In this document: positions 50,515 to 63,423 of the stretch, piece by piece | Layout of the letters: every line of letters begins with the position of its first letter | Position numbering within the stretch: position 1 is the first letter of the stretch | DNA from: Stercorarius parasiticus | Taxonomy: Eukaryota; Chordata; Aves; Charadriiformes; Stercorariidae | Length of the DNA: 64,000 nt | NCBI GenBank assembly: GCA_013396915.1 | Contig: VWZL01002055.1 | Coordinates: 816,040-880,039 of the forward strand | Direction: 5' to 3' | Notes under the pieces: generated by a model | Told to the model about the DNA's origin: nothing | What the model saw: the letters and a program-made list of their open reading frames with translations, nothing else | The model's database searches: none | Translations under genes and position numbers: made by a program

Positions 50515-50630
50515 ATCTTGCAACAACAATCTCTCAAAGTTTGAGATCCCTAGCTGTAAAATGGGAATATTACTATCCAGGGCTGTTGTGAGGAAACATT
50601 TACTCATGTGTGTAAAGATTTCCATACTTC
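50515..50630 (+). repeat. MIR SINE 3' half, plus strand
   Basis: CTAGCTGTAAAATGGGAATATTACTATCCAGGGCTGTTGTGAGG is a close match to the MIR block 'catctgtaaaatggggataataatagtacc...agggttgttgtgagg'. The following ACTCATGTGTGTAAAGAT stands for 'aatacatgtaaagcgc'. Upstream, ATCTTGCAACAACAATCTCTCAAAGTTTGAG stands for the 'accttgggcaagtcacttaacctctctgag' block. This is the clearest short MIR match in the window. Confidence 0.75.
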
Positions 50631-53390
50631 AGTAATAATTTCTACAGAAAAGCCAATCAGAATTATATTTTGTCAGAATTATATCAGTTATTACTTTTTT
50701 GGTCACAATAATTGTATGTTAGAACACTCCAAAATAAATAAGGTATAGGAAACATACTTAACTTACATCAACAACACAGCCTGAATTTGGATATTCTGTA
50801 ATTTTTGAATACTTGACTTTTTAGCCTTAACAGCACTCTTCTGGTATATACCTTTGTTGCATGCACAGTATATAACAGAATGACCTTCATCCATAGCGTC
50901 CTCGTAGTAGAACAGAAGCATTAACTATAGATTTTATTATAAATGCCTTAATGAAATTCTAATCAATAATGCTTTAGAGAATGGTAAAGAAATTGAATAC
51001 ATTCATAAGTAAAAGGAGATGTTATTATCTCAGTTCAGTAACTATGAAATAGAAAGATGAAAAAAGTCTGGTTTTCATATTAGAACTGAGCACAGCTGTA
51101 CAGTTATATAATAAAGTATCACTTGTATCCATGGCAATAGGGAGTAATTGATGCACCACAGTTATTTTTATAAACCCAAACAAAAAAATTCAACTGGAAA
51201 TTTCTTTGCCAGTTTCTTGGCATTGTATGTTTTTTATCTGTACATAATGTACAAATTTACAGTCTGAATACACTCACTGATCTGACTCGTTGAATAAAAC
51301 ATGCTGGGTTTTGCTGCATATTAAAGAAGATGGGGATCTCATACCCAACAAGCAAGTCTTTCATGAAGGATTTCATGAAAAATATTTCTTGGAATAAGAT
51401 ATATTGTTAACTTAAATTCAGATTGCAGTGTCTCTATGAATCCTTTGCTTGAATTATCAGATATACATGACCACAAGTCATTTGCTTTTTGGAGATTAAA
51501 AATGGGTGTTCTCTTAGAAATGCCAGCTGCTGTTGTTTATCAGGTATCCTATTACTTTGGAAACTGCATCACCATTTCCTTGAGCAATAGTCCTGTTACA
51601 AAATTTTTCATGAGACCAGCCTGAGAGCGCCTTTAAACATCTGGAATGGAAGAAGGCAAGGATGTGTATAAAATCCACATATCCACAAGTTTAGTTTGTT
51701 TCCTCCTTCCTGGAATTTACAGGTTTCTCTGGCAATTCCTGGTAAGTGGACATGACCTGGGTCCTTAATGCAGGACAGCATCAGGTACTAGCTACAGTGC
51801 ACTTGTGTACAGGCACGCTTTTACCTCATGTAAACTAGTATTTGCTATAACTTCCTTTCTGTAGCTCAAAAATTAAAGCCATTTTTAATATAATTCATCT
51901 CCTCATCGCCGAGTGACTATTATTAATTGTGTTTATATTTAATAGAAGCATCTAAAAATAGTTCTTCTCCATTATTTTCTCTTTTTAGGCTATTTCTTCT
52001 CCTTCCCTCCACAATGCCTTTTTGTCTAGGGATACTGAACAGGGGATTGAAACGCATTAACAAAAGAAAGGTTATGGACTGTGAGTCAGCAAGAACAAAA
52101 GAACCAAATACATCATGTAAAAGCTAATAATATTTAGATAGGGAGCCCAGAATTTAGCATTTTCATTATATTTTTCAGTTAGCATGAAAGTTTAATCTTC
52201 CACTAATCATTTAAAATGTAAAATAAACAGGGGTCTCAGCATATCACAGTCTATACCCAGGTCCCCAGGAGAGTGAAAACCACAAAAGAAACCTAACAAT
52301 ATGATGCTATATATTCTGAGATATTGCCGTTCAATCTGATTTGCCACATGCCCATACATTTTAATGCTGACTTCATTATGAAATCTCTTCTTGATTAATC
52401 ATTGGTGAACAATGACTAAATTGCTCTTCAGCATCAGCTTGAACTGGGGCATTGTTAGCAGCAACATTCATTTGAAAAGCGTACCAGATGGGCCGAGGAA
52501 AGGTCAGTATGGTACCACCACAGTAACAATGGACAAAGCTCATGAACTGGTGGCAGAAATAGTTGAACTGAGACTGCAGTAGCTTTACAGACCATGCTGT
52601 GAGACTGTGTAATTTTTTATTTTTTTTTAAATCCTGCTAAAGAAATGTATTATCAAAATATTTTATAACATTCACCACCTTGCTACTGTCAACAAAAAGA
52701 ATAAAATGCACAGAAAGCTATTGAACCTTCTGAACTATAAATAAGTATGGATAGGCTTTGGATGGACTTCTGTACATTAAGAACAATTAGCACATTCAAT
52801 TGTGTCTTCTATGACTATACAGTTTTCCGTGGTATTTGCATAGCTGTTTAGCATCTGAAAAAGTCCCAGTCTGAAAGGTTCTTGGGCCCTGTAAGTCTCA
52901 GACCATAACTTCCCTCATGCATTCCAGTTCTTGCCTCCAGTGCGGGTTAGCTTATTGCTCTTACCATAAAGACTTGCCTTTATAATCTCTAACAGATGTT
53001 TCTTTTTAATCATCACCTACATAACCTTGTGTTATGCTGTGAAACAAACGGTGCATTTTCCCAATTTAAAATAGACAACCTACCTCTAAACACAGACAAC
53101 CAACAGATACTTCCAAAATAAAGAATCCTGCTAAGGTGCTGGAGTACAAAGTTGTCTTCAAACCTTTCACAACTGACATTTCAACATTGGAAGCTCCATA
53201 GAGCTTTCCTGATCCACCTAAAATTTTGACACAACTCCCTGTTTCAACCTTATTTCACTCTTGAGTTTGGTTACAATCCTCTAGGAGAGGTCTCCCAAGC
53301 CCTTTGAGAGTCTTCATCTGCTCAGCGTACTTGGCGAGCACCTACTATGCTTCTTCCCATGCCCTGTTGGGCACATTACTCCAGGCCTAC
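50631..53390. other. AT-rich non-coding stretch
   Basis: No gene, RNA or repeat was recognised. Small frames at 51436-51624 and 51927-52127 have no domain. A T-rich run lies near 52616-52628. Confidence 0.5.
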
Positions 53391-53840
53391 TCAAACAGAG
53401 GAGGGCCACGAATATGATCCGAGGGCTGGAGCACCTTTTCTACAAAGACAGGCTGAGAGAGTTGGGGTTGTTCAGCCTACAGAAGAGAAGGCTCTGGAGA
53501 GACCTTATAGCTCCTTCCAGTACCTAAAGGGGGCCTACAAGAAAGCTGGGGAGGGGCTGTTTGCGAGGGCATGTAGTGACAGGACAAGGGGCAATGGTTT
53601 TAAACTGGAGCAGGGTAGGTCTAGATCAGACATTAGGAAGAAGTACTTTACAATGAGGGTGGTGAGACACTGGAACAGGTTGCCCAGAGAGGTGGTGGAG
53701 GCCCCGTCCCTGGAGACATTCAAGACCAGGCTTGATGAGGCTCTGAGCAACCTGATCTAGTCAAAGATGTCCCTGCTTACTGCAGGGGGGTTGGACTAGA
53801 TGACCTTTAAAGGTCCCTTCCAACCCAATACATTCTATGA
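53391..53840 (+). mobile_element. CR1 LINE, 5'-truncated, with intact 3' end
   Basis: The sequence matches avian CR1 ORF2 C-terminus and 3' UTR. The first part reads [20 protein letters not shown] and continues to RRLWRDLIA. It then needs a one-base frameshift near 53507-53515, where the usual 'atagcagccttcc' has lost a base. In the next frame it reads [32 protein letters not shown] and HWNRLPREVVEAPSLETFKTRLDEALSNLI, ending at the TAG at 53758-53760. The conserved WNRLP motif is at 53671-53685. The 3' UTR has the GACCTTTAAAGGTC palindrome (53802-53815), the CR1 'cccttccaaccca' block, and one ATTCTATGA terminal unit. CR1 is a non-LTR retrotransposon; this copy is dead by truncation and frameshift. 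It is the youngest-looking repeat here. Confidence 0.95.
53802..53815. other. 14-bp palindrome in the CR1 3' UTR
   Basis: GACCTTTAAAGGTC is its own reverse complement. It sits just before the terminal CCTTCCAACCC block, in the 3' UTR part that is thought to be recognised by CR1 reverse transcriptase. The consensus carries 'gatctttaaggtcc' here, so the exact symmetry may be peculiar to this copy. Confidence 0.6.
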
Positions 53841-56800
53841 AACAGCTGGGTAGCGCAGGGGAATGGAACGCCTCTACAAAATACATGGAACCCCACACAA
53901 AGCCTCCTCAGGCCTCCTTTCACCATCCAGCAGGCCACTGTCACCAGTGATAAGTGGTCAGAAGTCTTTAGCCCTGGTGTGCCATTGACGAGTTTTAACT
54001 GAGCATTAGCAATTGCTGTGTTTAGCCATGCTAAAAATACTATTACTACAATGTCTCTGCATTTCCTTTAAGCTTACACGGCCCAAGTATCCGATAAACA
54101 TTACTCATTTATTGACGCTGATCTGTCATTTGAGCAAATTTAAAACAAAGACATCATTTAATATTGGCGCTTTTTTAACCACAATGAGAATTTTCATAAC
54201 TTTATGGTAGTCTATACACTTTACTACACTAGACATATTACAAGGTTAATAAGTTCTGGTAAATTGGTATTTTGAAGTTACTAAAGAAAATATCATAAAA
54301 TAACCCTACATTTGACATTTTCAGATGAGAGAAAAATTATCACAGGAAAACTGTAATCCGTGACTTCTAAACATGATCTCCCCTCTGATAAACAAATGGA
54401 AGTAAATATTTTCTTAACACTGAAGTTTCCTTTTCTTCTGTAACTACCTTTCTTCAACATCAAATTCTACTTCATATAACAAATGCATGACAAGTAGCTG
54501 GTAGAATGGAAATTATTTTTTTTAACTCTTGAAGTTGTATACAAAAGGTACAGTCTACATGTACACAGAGGTATAGTCTGAGATCTTTTAGGTGTCTTGG
54601 GCTTGTTTCAGCAATACCTGATAGACAAACTTCAGATAGACAAGCAAATTAGTACCGGAGCTGTATAAAACTGTGGGAGCCAACTGGAAAGATGCATTGT
54701 TCTGCTAAGCTATGAAGCCCTCACAGCTGAATCATGGCAATTACAGGACAGGAAAGATAAAGCTGCCCACCCAGTAGCTTGTAATTTAACCCAGTATATC
54801 CAGTTTTGTTACATACACGTCTCAAAATAATGCAGAAAACAGTGAGTACGGTTGAGATACTCCTTTCTTGCATGCTCAAGGGCCTTTAAACTAACAGCAG
54901 CACATAATATAAAACAATTGGGTTTGTTTTCAATAAGGTTAATGTCCTTTCCTAAAGGATCACAAAAAGCCTAATTCAAATGTTGAATTCATAAGCAATA
55001 TACAAGGGTCATCTGAAAGACTGCAATAATCAAAATCTTATAAAGGCAAGGCATAGCTATGTGAACTTCATATCCAAGTGACATTCAAATTTTGCATATA
55101 AGAGTTTTCAATAATATATAAAACCCGAAAGTGACTTTTAAGACCTATTATATTAAGAAAGTATTGCAGTAGGCATGGCAAGTATTACATAGAATTTGAA
55201 GAAAACAGTTTCTAGGGGCACTATACTCACTCCAGCACTGATCGTAAAACAGCCACACTGTACTTGCTTGACATTATGATATTCTTGCGGTAGCACTGTG
55301 ACCTGAATAAACCACCTTCACCTAGTACTCATAAGAAGAGAAAACACTTAGACCTTCCCTACACTGCTTACAAATGGATAAACCCACACTACTACTACAC
55401 CTCCTCCGTGGCAGACAAAAGAAGCATTGTCCGTGTCACACTGTGCTTAAACTACAAAAAGAGAGAGAAAACCCTTCCCTGCAAGCTCACAAACTAATGA
55501 AGACAACACTATACAACCTTCCTATGCTTATTCAAAGTAGGGGCAGTTCCCTGAAGATCAACACATTTTTGCGAAATTCAGTTGTGGATTCCATATCGTT
55601 CATTATAATTTCTCTTTTCACCTACACGATGATGGGGCCTCTGCTTTATGTTGGTGGAGGGTAAATGCCAAGAAAGTTTGCTGTCAAGGTCGAATGACTT
55701 TCTTACATTTGTTCTTCAGAGAAGACTGAAATATGACATACTCCTCAGTGGAGTCTAACACAGGGTCAAATTCCTGTAGCCCACACTTGGCTCCTCTGGT
55801 CTTTTTAGCTGGTGAATACTACAGAATTGCTCTTTCTGCTTTCTACACTGGTGCACTGCTGAATGGATTGTGTTAAAGGGATACACTTTCATTTACCCCT
55901 GAGTACAAAGCATACAGTTTGGGGCACTGCTTCACTTTCTACAGTCTAAATCTACTCTTCAACATGGTGCCCTCATGTCAGTTTAGAGGACTCTGGATGA
56001 GGTATGGCAACACCACCTCTTCCCAGCACTGCCACTGAGGACAGAAAAGGACACTCTTTCAAGTTCCACAGTGCTAGAGGCCAAAGGGGCTAAAATATTC
56101 TAGTTTTATAGAAGAGCAAAGGCTTAGGGTTTCATTAGACACTTGCTGGTTAAAAAAAAAAAAAAAATCACTGACAGAAAAATGTGGAAGGTACTTGTGG
56201 CACAGACAGTATTATTTGAACACAGATTGCAGGAAAGGACAGGTTATAAAGTGGCTTTCTCTAGTATAAAGAGGAAGGAAAAGTAATGTTTATCATCTGT
56301 GAAACATGACGAGATTAGTTATTGAACCAGTATTTCTGAGTTTCTGGGGTTTGTTATTAACTAAAGAGCTTTCCTTTTCAGTATCATCTTCAGGAAGTAT
56401 TTTGTTTGGCGACTACCTGAAAAAGATCAGAGGAGAAGTGACTAGTTTGTAAGGAATTTTTCCAGCAAGTAAGTGGGTATTCTGCAATTCTATCTACATC
56501 TGATTACCTGTGTTCGATCATTCCGGTGTGCAGTGATAGTTTACTATCATAGGGAAGTTTTACATAAAGAAAAGTGTATTTAATGTTTCAGGGATTTCCA
56601 TGGTTTTGTGCTGGCAGAGGCTGCTTACTGTGAACATGCTGAAATGTGTCAACGATCTTCATGATTTTCTCAGCTCTGGTTTCAGAAGCATTCAGATGGT
56701 AAATTTTCGACTGCAGAGAAATTATGTCTCATTATGATTTGAACAAGTGTGTGCCTGGTTAAAGACTAGATGAGAATATTATGGGAAGTTTCTTTCAAGG

Positions 56801-56848
56801 TCAAGTCTTGTTAATACAGATTTTATATAACATAAAATTCATGAAGAT
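53841..56848. other. AT-rich non-coding stretch
   Basis: No gene is supported. A poly(A) run is at 56153-56167. A 96-codon frame (55374-55664 plus) has no domain. The block AGGGTCAAATTCCTGTAGCCCACACTTGG near 55760-55790 faintly resembles old sauropsid repeat wording but is too short to call. Confidence 0.5.
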
Positions 56849-56876
56849 AAAAATCATTAATTGTTTAATGATTTTT
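56849..56876. other. Perfect 12-bp hairpin
   Basis: AAAAATCATTAA at 56849-56860 is the exact reverse complement of TTAATGATTTTT at 56865-56876, with a 4-base TTGT loop. Each arm contains ATTA/TAAT homeodomain-type cores. One arm ends in a T run, so it resembles a terminator-shaped hairpin by coincidence. No transcript is implied. Confidence 0.7.
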
Positions 56877-57560
56877 CCATGTGGGTTCCTAAACTGTACG
56901 TTACAATGAGATGTATATAATCAGTAGGGTTTCTTCTTGGATTGAAGCAATTCCTTATAGGAACTTAGTTGGCCTTTCAAAAATATATTTTGTTTTTGTA
57001 GAACAACCTTGTTGAATAGAAGAGTCTCAATAAGGTAGGTATAAGCATTCCACTTGTGGCACATGCAGTGATGTCTGATGACTTGGTTGTATATTAAAAA
57101 TCATTTGGTGTGTTTGGGTTGACTGCTGTTTTTACAGAGAGTGCTTCTATGTACTGTAGCTTGTAGGCTATTGGATTATTTTTTTTATCATTTTTAAAGA
57201 TTTTACAGAGTGCTTAGGAGAGTGCATAGGTATAGAAGCATTTCAGAGAGAATTTGATGTCAGGATGAAGGTTATTGAACTTGTAAAAACGCTGTGAGTC
57301 TAGGTTTTCCATTCCTGATATGCATGTCATCTGCATAACTGCATGGGCTTTGTGATACAATTATTTAAAAATCTAAATCTCTTCTTTGCAGCGGCTCCGT
57401 AAAAGGTTGACCATGCAAGACTATGTGTGCGTATAGTTTGGAACTGTTGATCTCTGGAAGTAATATCTCTCTGTGTGAAGATGAAAAGGGTGAATGCTAA
57501 AATATCTTTGGGACAACATGACAAATTTGAATGTGAGCTTATTGCAGTGACAGGCAGGTT

Positions 57561-57583
57561 AAAAAAAAAAAAAANNNNNNNNN
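57561..57583. other. Poly(A) run running into an assembly gap
   Basis: Fourteen A (57561-57574) are followed by nine N (57575-57583), after which AAGAAGAGC resumes. The gap most likely masks a homopolymer or simple-repeat length that could not be resolved. The minus-strand frame crossing it contains unknown residues and should not be trusted. Confidence 0.95.
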
Positions 57584-57791
57584 AAGAAGAGCTACACCAA
57601 CTAAGTACCAGTGACACATCCTCTGTAAAAATAGGGTGGGAATAGTTTTCTACATTAGGGGGAAAAAAAAGTGTCATTGAATGAATATTCCTTAGTTAGC
57701 TAAAATAATTAGACATTTTTTAATTACTGCCATTTTTTTAGGCTCAACTCTGAACCCAATAAAACCTGATGGAAGGCTATCTTCAGATCAT

Positions 57792-58250
57792 ATGCTACGT
57801 ATTTTTAGTGACTCCTTCAATATCATACAATATTGTATTTTGACTAATACTTCAGATCCTACCACAGCATTTCAAAGTAGAAGCAGTATGTCCAGAGATA
57901 CACCAACTAAAGAAATTCCTCAGTTTTTAATTTTTTTTTTTTTTCTCCTAAAGAGATCTGGTTTAAGGATAACCTTAGGGACAGGTGTCTACTTGGGTTA
58001 TCAAATGCAAATATGTGTTTGGTTCATACCTACCATAGTCGACAAGAATACCGGCGTCACAAGGCAATGTCCTACCAAAACTCCGTGGCAGTCTTCAGGT
58101 GGAAAGAATGACTCACATACAGAAATCTTTTTCCAGATATCACAATGGAACAAATACACACAGATCTCACACTACCCAGTAACATTACGTTCTTCTCACT
58201 TAGAATTCCGGCCAGGAAATAGCAAACTTCACCCTTGGATAGGCTCATAA
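57792..58250 (+). other. 152-codon open frame, unidentified
   Basis: This is the longest uninterrupted frame in the window. It runs through a T14 tract (57931-57944) that yields a Phe run. The rest of the translation does not match any family I know, and there is no upstream promoter or recognisable splice context. In DNA this AT-rich a frame of this length is somewhat unusual but not impossible by chance. It could be a decayed mobile-element ORF or chance. Confidence 0.15.
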
Positions 58251-58804
58251 ATAGTTAAGTACCCTCCATTAACAGACGATAAAAGGGAAAAATAACAAAT
58301 AAAACTACATAATGAACAACTAGTGAACAAACACAGCCATAGCACTCAAACACAGTCAAGTTATTGCCTAGGCTATTACAAGAATTTTACAGTAATATCA
58401 TTTGATTTTCTAGCTTCACGGCAATTATATCAAAGGTCTTTTACTCTTTTCAGATGTGTATCATTGCTTTAAATTCTATTACTAAGTCCAGTGTGGGAAG
58501 GAAAAACAACAAAAAGTTGTTCAAGGTCACAGATAATCATGTTCAGTAGCTTGTTTGCAATTTTTTATCAGTTTTCTTTAACTCCTGGAAGTCAACCGAT
58601 GGTATATTCTGCTTCCTACCCAAAGGATACAGTACAGTACAACTTCTTTTTTTTTGCCACTATAGATAAGGGAATCTAAATTTCTTGATTCTGGATGCAA
58701 ATTGGAATTTGCACAGTTCAGGTTAAATTGACTTTGGCTTCATCTCACGACATCTGAAATCATACTGCAGTTCTCCGGTGCTTTTAGGACATAATTAGAT
58801 AAAT

Positions 58805-59100
58805 TCATAGATTAAACTGCTCCTGGCAGTACTTGCTCTTCTGTGAATAGTGAACCAATTCCATAGCACATTGAAATACAAACTGTAGTTGCAATACCAA
58901 GTTGGCAATGCATCTTTGCTGTCGATTGTTGTGTGCCATATGGACCCACTTAAGCCTCTTCCTCTTTTGGCTCTTGAAGAGAAGGCAGCCATTGTGGCCA
59001 GTCATGAGGTCAGTTTGGAAACCAAATGGCCCAGGTGCAAAAACTTCAGAGGGGACATCTGCATCCATGACCGTTTTTTTGGCTAGATTTATCCCTGCCC
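58805..59100 (-). pseudogene. Possible coding relic, minus strand, unidentified
   Basis: The minus strand is open for about 98 codons up to the end of an 87-codon ATG frame (58805-59068). A second minus frame and two plus frames are also open across the same patch. The longest translation has a protein-like composition, including a GPFGFQTDLMTGHNG segment and a basic KSQKRKRLK stretch, but I do not recognise it. The patch is less AT-rich than its surroundings. It could be a processed-pseudogene fragment, an old mobile-element ORF or chance. Confidence 0.2.
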
Positions 59101-62100
59101 ATATTTAGACATGATATCTGCCTTCTTGCGTAATGTTGCCATTTTCTGCCAAATAGAACCCAGCAAGTCTGTTCTAATTTGTATTGTAAGTGATCACAAA
59201 ATATACCCAGTATAGTGCTTTTTTTGGTATCCTATTCTACTCTTAGACTTCAAATATGAAAAGAGCTAATACTCCTTTTTCAGAGTATTTATTCTTTCAG
59301 ATAATGCACGTAGAAGTTCAGGTGAAAGTTCTTACAAGCTCAAATATGGATATTAATAATCTCTTTTTTAAAAGTTTGCTGCCAGCCACCAAGGAAAGTC
59401 GAGATAGTCAGAGGAAAGATTAGAAGTGTAATTACAGTGATATTGATATGGCTACAGTCTCATACTTTGTACAAAATGCAAATACTTTATCTTTTGATAC
59501 ACAATTCTTAAAAAGGCTAGATAGATGCATATCAATCAAGTTTATTCTGTGCTCAACAGTACCGCAGTTAGCAAATATCTACTGGATATTTAAATTATAC
59601 TTACATTTCCTGACACAATTCTCCCCGAGGCCCAGATAATCATACCAGTCTCTTGTTTCTCACCTCAAAAAAAATGCTATATAAGAAAAAAGAAAAAAAA
59701 ATAATCAGATACACTTATGATTGCAGGGCTGTAATACCATTTGAAGAGCAAGCAAAATGCATTCTGACATAATTCATGCATTTCATATATTAACACTGTC
59801 CTGTTGGTACATTCCCTTTTTTGTTCACTTTTAAAACCACACATCAAGGTTAACCTTCAGTTTGGAGAAAGCACAGACATAGGGGACCTGTGCAAAATCT
59901 CAACAGAGTCTGATCCACCACTGCATCATTCAACTTCTATATTGTTCTAACAGCATGCAATGCAAGAATCAAGGAATAATGAATCAAGGTCACAATGTTT
60001 GACTTTACAAAATAATTAGAAAAAAATAAATCTCTCATCAAATATACAAAACATACAGATGTATTAGTTATGTCACATATCAGAATTATTCTATCCTCAT
60101 CATTACAACATATGGTATACTTCCAGTGTCATATTATGCTTTGTTATAGCATTCTTAGTTTTAAAATGGATTATACCAATCCTTTCTTTATTCTGATCTA
60201 GGGAAAAGCACATCTCTTCAATGCATCTTTGCCCTGCTTTCCTCTATCTTTTGTGCCAAACTGTTATACAAAACGGTTTTGTCACTTTGGTTATTTTTCC
60301 TCAGATAACATATATCTACTGGACATAGCATCTACAGAAAACTCTGACTTGACTCAAAAGCACAAACTTGTCCAAATAAAAATTATAGGACTAAGGAGCT
60401 TTTCATCAAGCTTTTCAGGCTGACATAAGCTGCACCAAAATGAAGTTCTGCTAGCAAATAAAAATGCCAAATGGGGAGCTGCATCATGGTCAAAGTAGCT
60501 TTCAGATTTTAATTTTACTCCACAAAAGGAAGTGGTACACTCTCTGCTTAGGGTGAGCTTTGGGTCTCTGCAGCAGTGGCCTTAACCCCATCCACAGGCC
60601 TTCAAGAAATTAGTGTCTGGCAGGAAAAAGATTTTGTAGTCCGCTGCCTCCAGGAAAAAACCTGCAAGAATGCTTTTCCTTACAGAAAAGAAGTAAAATG
60701 AACGTGACAGTCTGGAATGCTAGTGAACTGGCAGTTATTTGACACTGGGTCTTTGTCTAATGACTGACAATAGATTTCAGAAATACACGAGCAGCAGCAA
60801 ATACATACAAGCCTTCAGAGTGCCCCAGAATTTATATCTAGGTATTTTATACCAAGGATATGGAATAAATGCATCCAGAAAATTATTTAGAATTCCAGAC
60901 ACATATAGAGTACCGATGGGCATCTCAATAACGCTTAGGAAATACACAGGTTTCTTTGCTTGATTTTTATGTATGGATTCTGCCTCATATTAGTAATCAG
61001 CTGTTCCATTCCAGCCAGCACATCTCAAGGTTGCACAGCACTCCTTCAATGATTAGTGTCTCAAATTGAGCTTCATGCTTTAAAACCTCTTCTAAAGTAT
61101 GCAGCAGTTACGTAATTTAATATTTTGTACAGACTATATATAACTATACATTTGTGTACACTGTATGTGTGTATGCTACTTAGATTCTTTTCTCTTTTGT
61201 ACTAATAAATACATAGCAAATCCAAACTGTTTGTAATTTCACAATTTTAAGGAACTGCTAAATGCCTCCTTTGTATTATGTAACAAAAAACAATAATAAT
61301 TTTTTAATGTAATTATCTATAGGTAACAATATTGATATAGAAACGGGATCCCAATATCACAGCATGTTGAATTGCAAAGAATTCATTCAGCCTTGGTGAG
61401 CTGATGTGAATTGTAGCAAGCAAACTCAGCAGAATTTTTCCAATATGGCACACAAATGTCAGAGTCCCCTCCTATGCTGTATACAGGAAGATGTGTGTGA
61501 CGGCCATACCATCTCTACAACATCAGTCCTGCCAAAAGATACTGGCTAGAAGCCAAAGTCACAGCCTGTTCTCTAATGAAAACAGAAGAGATACGATAAG
61601 AGAAGCCACAATCAACACGAAACGTACTAGCATAAATCTTTACAAATGCAATGCAAGTACCTTAGACTTGTTCATTCTGTTTACTTCTAAGGTTTTCAAG
61701 TAAGCCCTCTCGAATCCACCAATTTCACACTGGATTCAGATACATCTGGAACTACTATATTGCATATTAAAAAAAAGCAGAGCTCACCAAAGTACTACTG
61801 GTCTCCTTACATTTCCTAGTTAATAAAAGAAATTAAATGTCTTACAGAACATATGACATAATGTGCTTTAGTTACAGCCATGAGGTTACTCCCTTTTTCC
61901 TATTGTTCTCTTGTTATCAAGTTATCAGCTGGGCCTTTTCACCCGTCAACCAGTTATAACTAGGAACTCTGCCTTCTCCTCCCCACAGAACATGAACATT
62001 CAGCTGTCTTACCTGTATCAAGCTATTTAGAAAATAAAGTCGTTTGTTCAAGGATACAAAGCCAAGATCAACTTATATTATAAATTATTTATGTCATGTT

Positions 62101-63423
62101 TAATTCTACGTTAAATTTGCATTTATCAAATCACTACAATGCCCCTTGGAGTGTTTCGAGCTTACCTATAATTGGGGAAACATAGATAAACATCAAGTTC
62201 TTCTAAGTCTTCATGATCTCTGTATTAATATGGTATGTTTACAAATGTTTATGTGATAGATGAATTCTTCCATCTGAAGAGAAAACCTGGGAGAAACGAC
62301 AATGAATCAACTTGTAAATTTATCCTTAGAATACTTAAAGACAGTACTGTATTTAATCATATATAAAACCAAAAGTGATTGTCATGTTCTTAATAAGACC
62401 AAATATATAACAAACTTAAGGGAAATCTCTCTACATCAGACTCTTTTTACAAAAGACTATGTCAGCACAAATGTAAAGGATTGGGGGTTTTGAGATAAAC
62501 TAGCCTCAAACAATAATCTTCTGATAAACCTCAAATTCCAGAGGGTCTTTGTGGGTTTCAGACAACCGCTGTATTCATACAGCATCATGATGAGGTATCT
62601 GGCTTATTTTTAACAGTATATGTAGACAGCAGTATTGTTTTGCTATTACTTAAAATAATAACCATCACAAATATTATTTTTAAGATAAGAACTTGAGATC
62701 TCCTGTGAAGACATATCACAATATCCTCACGTATCTCTCAATATTTTTACATGGGTATTTGTTGACCAATACAGTAATTCAAAAGGAATTTTGTAATTTA
62801 TTTAGGCTTCCACAAATGAACAAAATGCACTCTTCCACTTCACTACCTCTGTGATAACGTTCATGGCTAAACAGCGGGTTCACTTCAAATGCAAGTCTCC
62901 AAATATCCTTAGACTAGCACTATTTTCATTTGTTTGACACAAGTTCTTAATTAATTGAGCTTCTTGGTACTATAAGCTATAGAAGATCAACTACATAAAA
63001 ATGAGATGTCAAATGTTCCCCATACATCAGGCATAATGCTATTTTCATCGTATCTTTACAAGACATCAGATATGTTAATATTTATGGAGTATACACGGAG
63101 GAATACTGCTAGAATTAATAAATAATAAAGCTAATATTTTTTGCAAAAATAAATCATCAGATATCTCATTATAAACTGGATGTCTTCGGTTATAGATAAT
63201 TTAGTACAGTAATAAATAACAGGAGAACACAGTGCTGATGGAATTATATTTCATTATTTAAAATATCTCACTACTCACATAAGAACAAATTCTTTTGTGT
63301 TCAAAATCATGGAAGTAGACAGAACTGGGTTTAGAATTGAGGGTACTTCCAAACAAATAAAAATGAGGTTGCCTCTAACATGCCAGCTAGACATTACTGA
63401 ATAGGTGTATATAACACACACCG
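59101..63423. other. AT-rich non-coding stretch
   Basis: No gene, RNA gene or repeat family was recognised. Alternating TA/TG sequence lies near 61135-61175. Short frames such as 60229-60423, 60739-60963 and 61491-61703 have no domain. Confidence 0.5.

Noticed and set aside
53347..53760. 137-codon plus-strand frame as a cellular gene
   Set aside because: From about codon 57 onward it is the CR1 ORF2 C-terminus; the part before that is out of the CR1 frame and only reads through upstream sequence.
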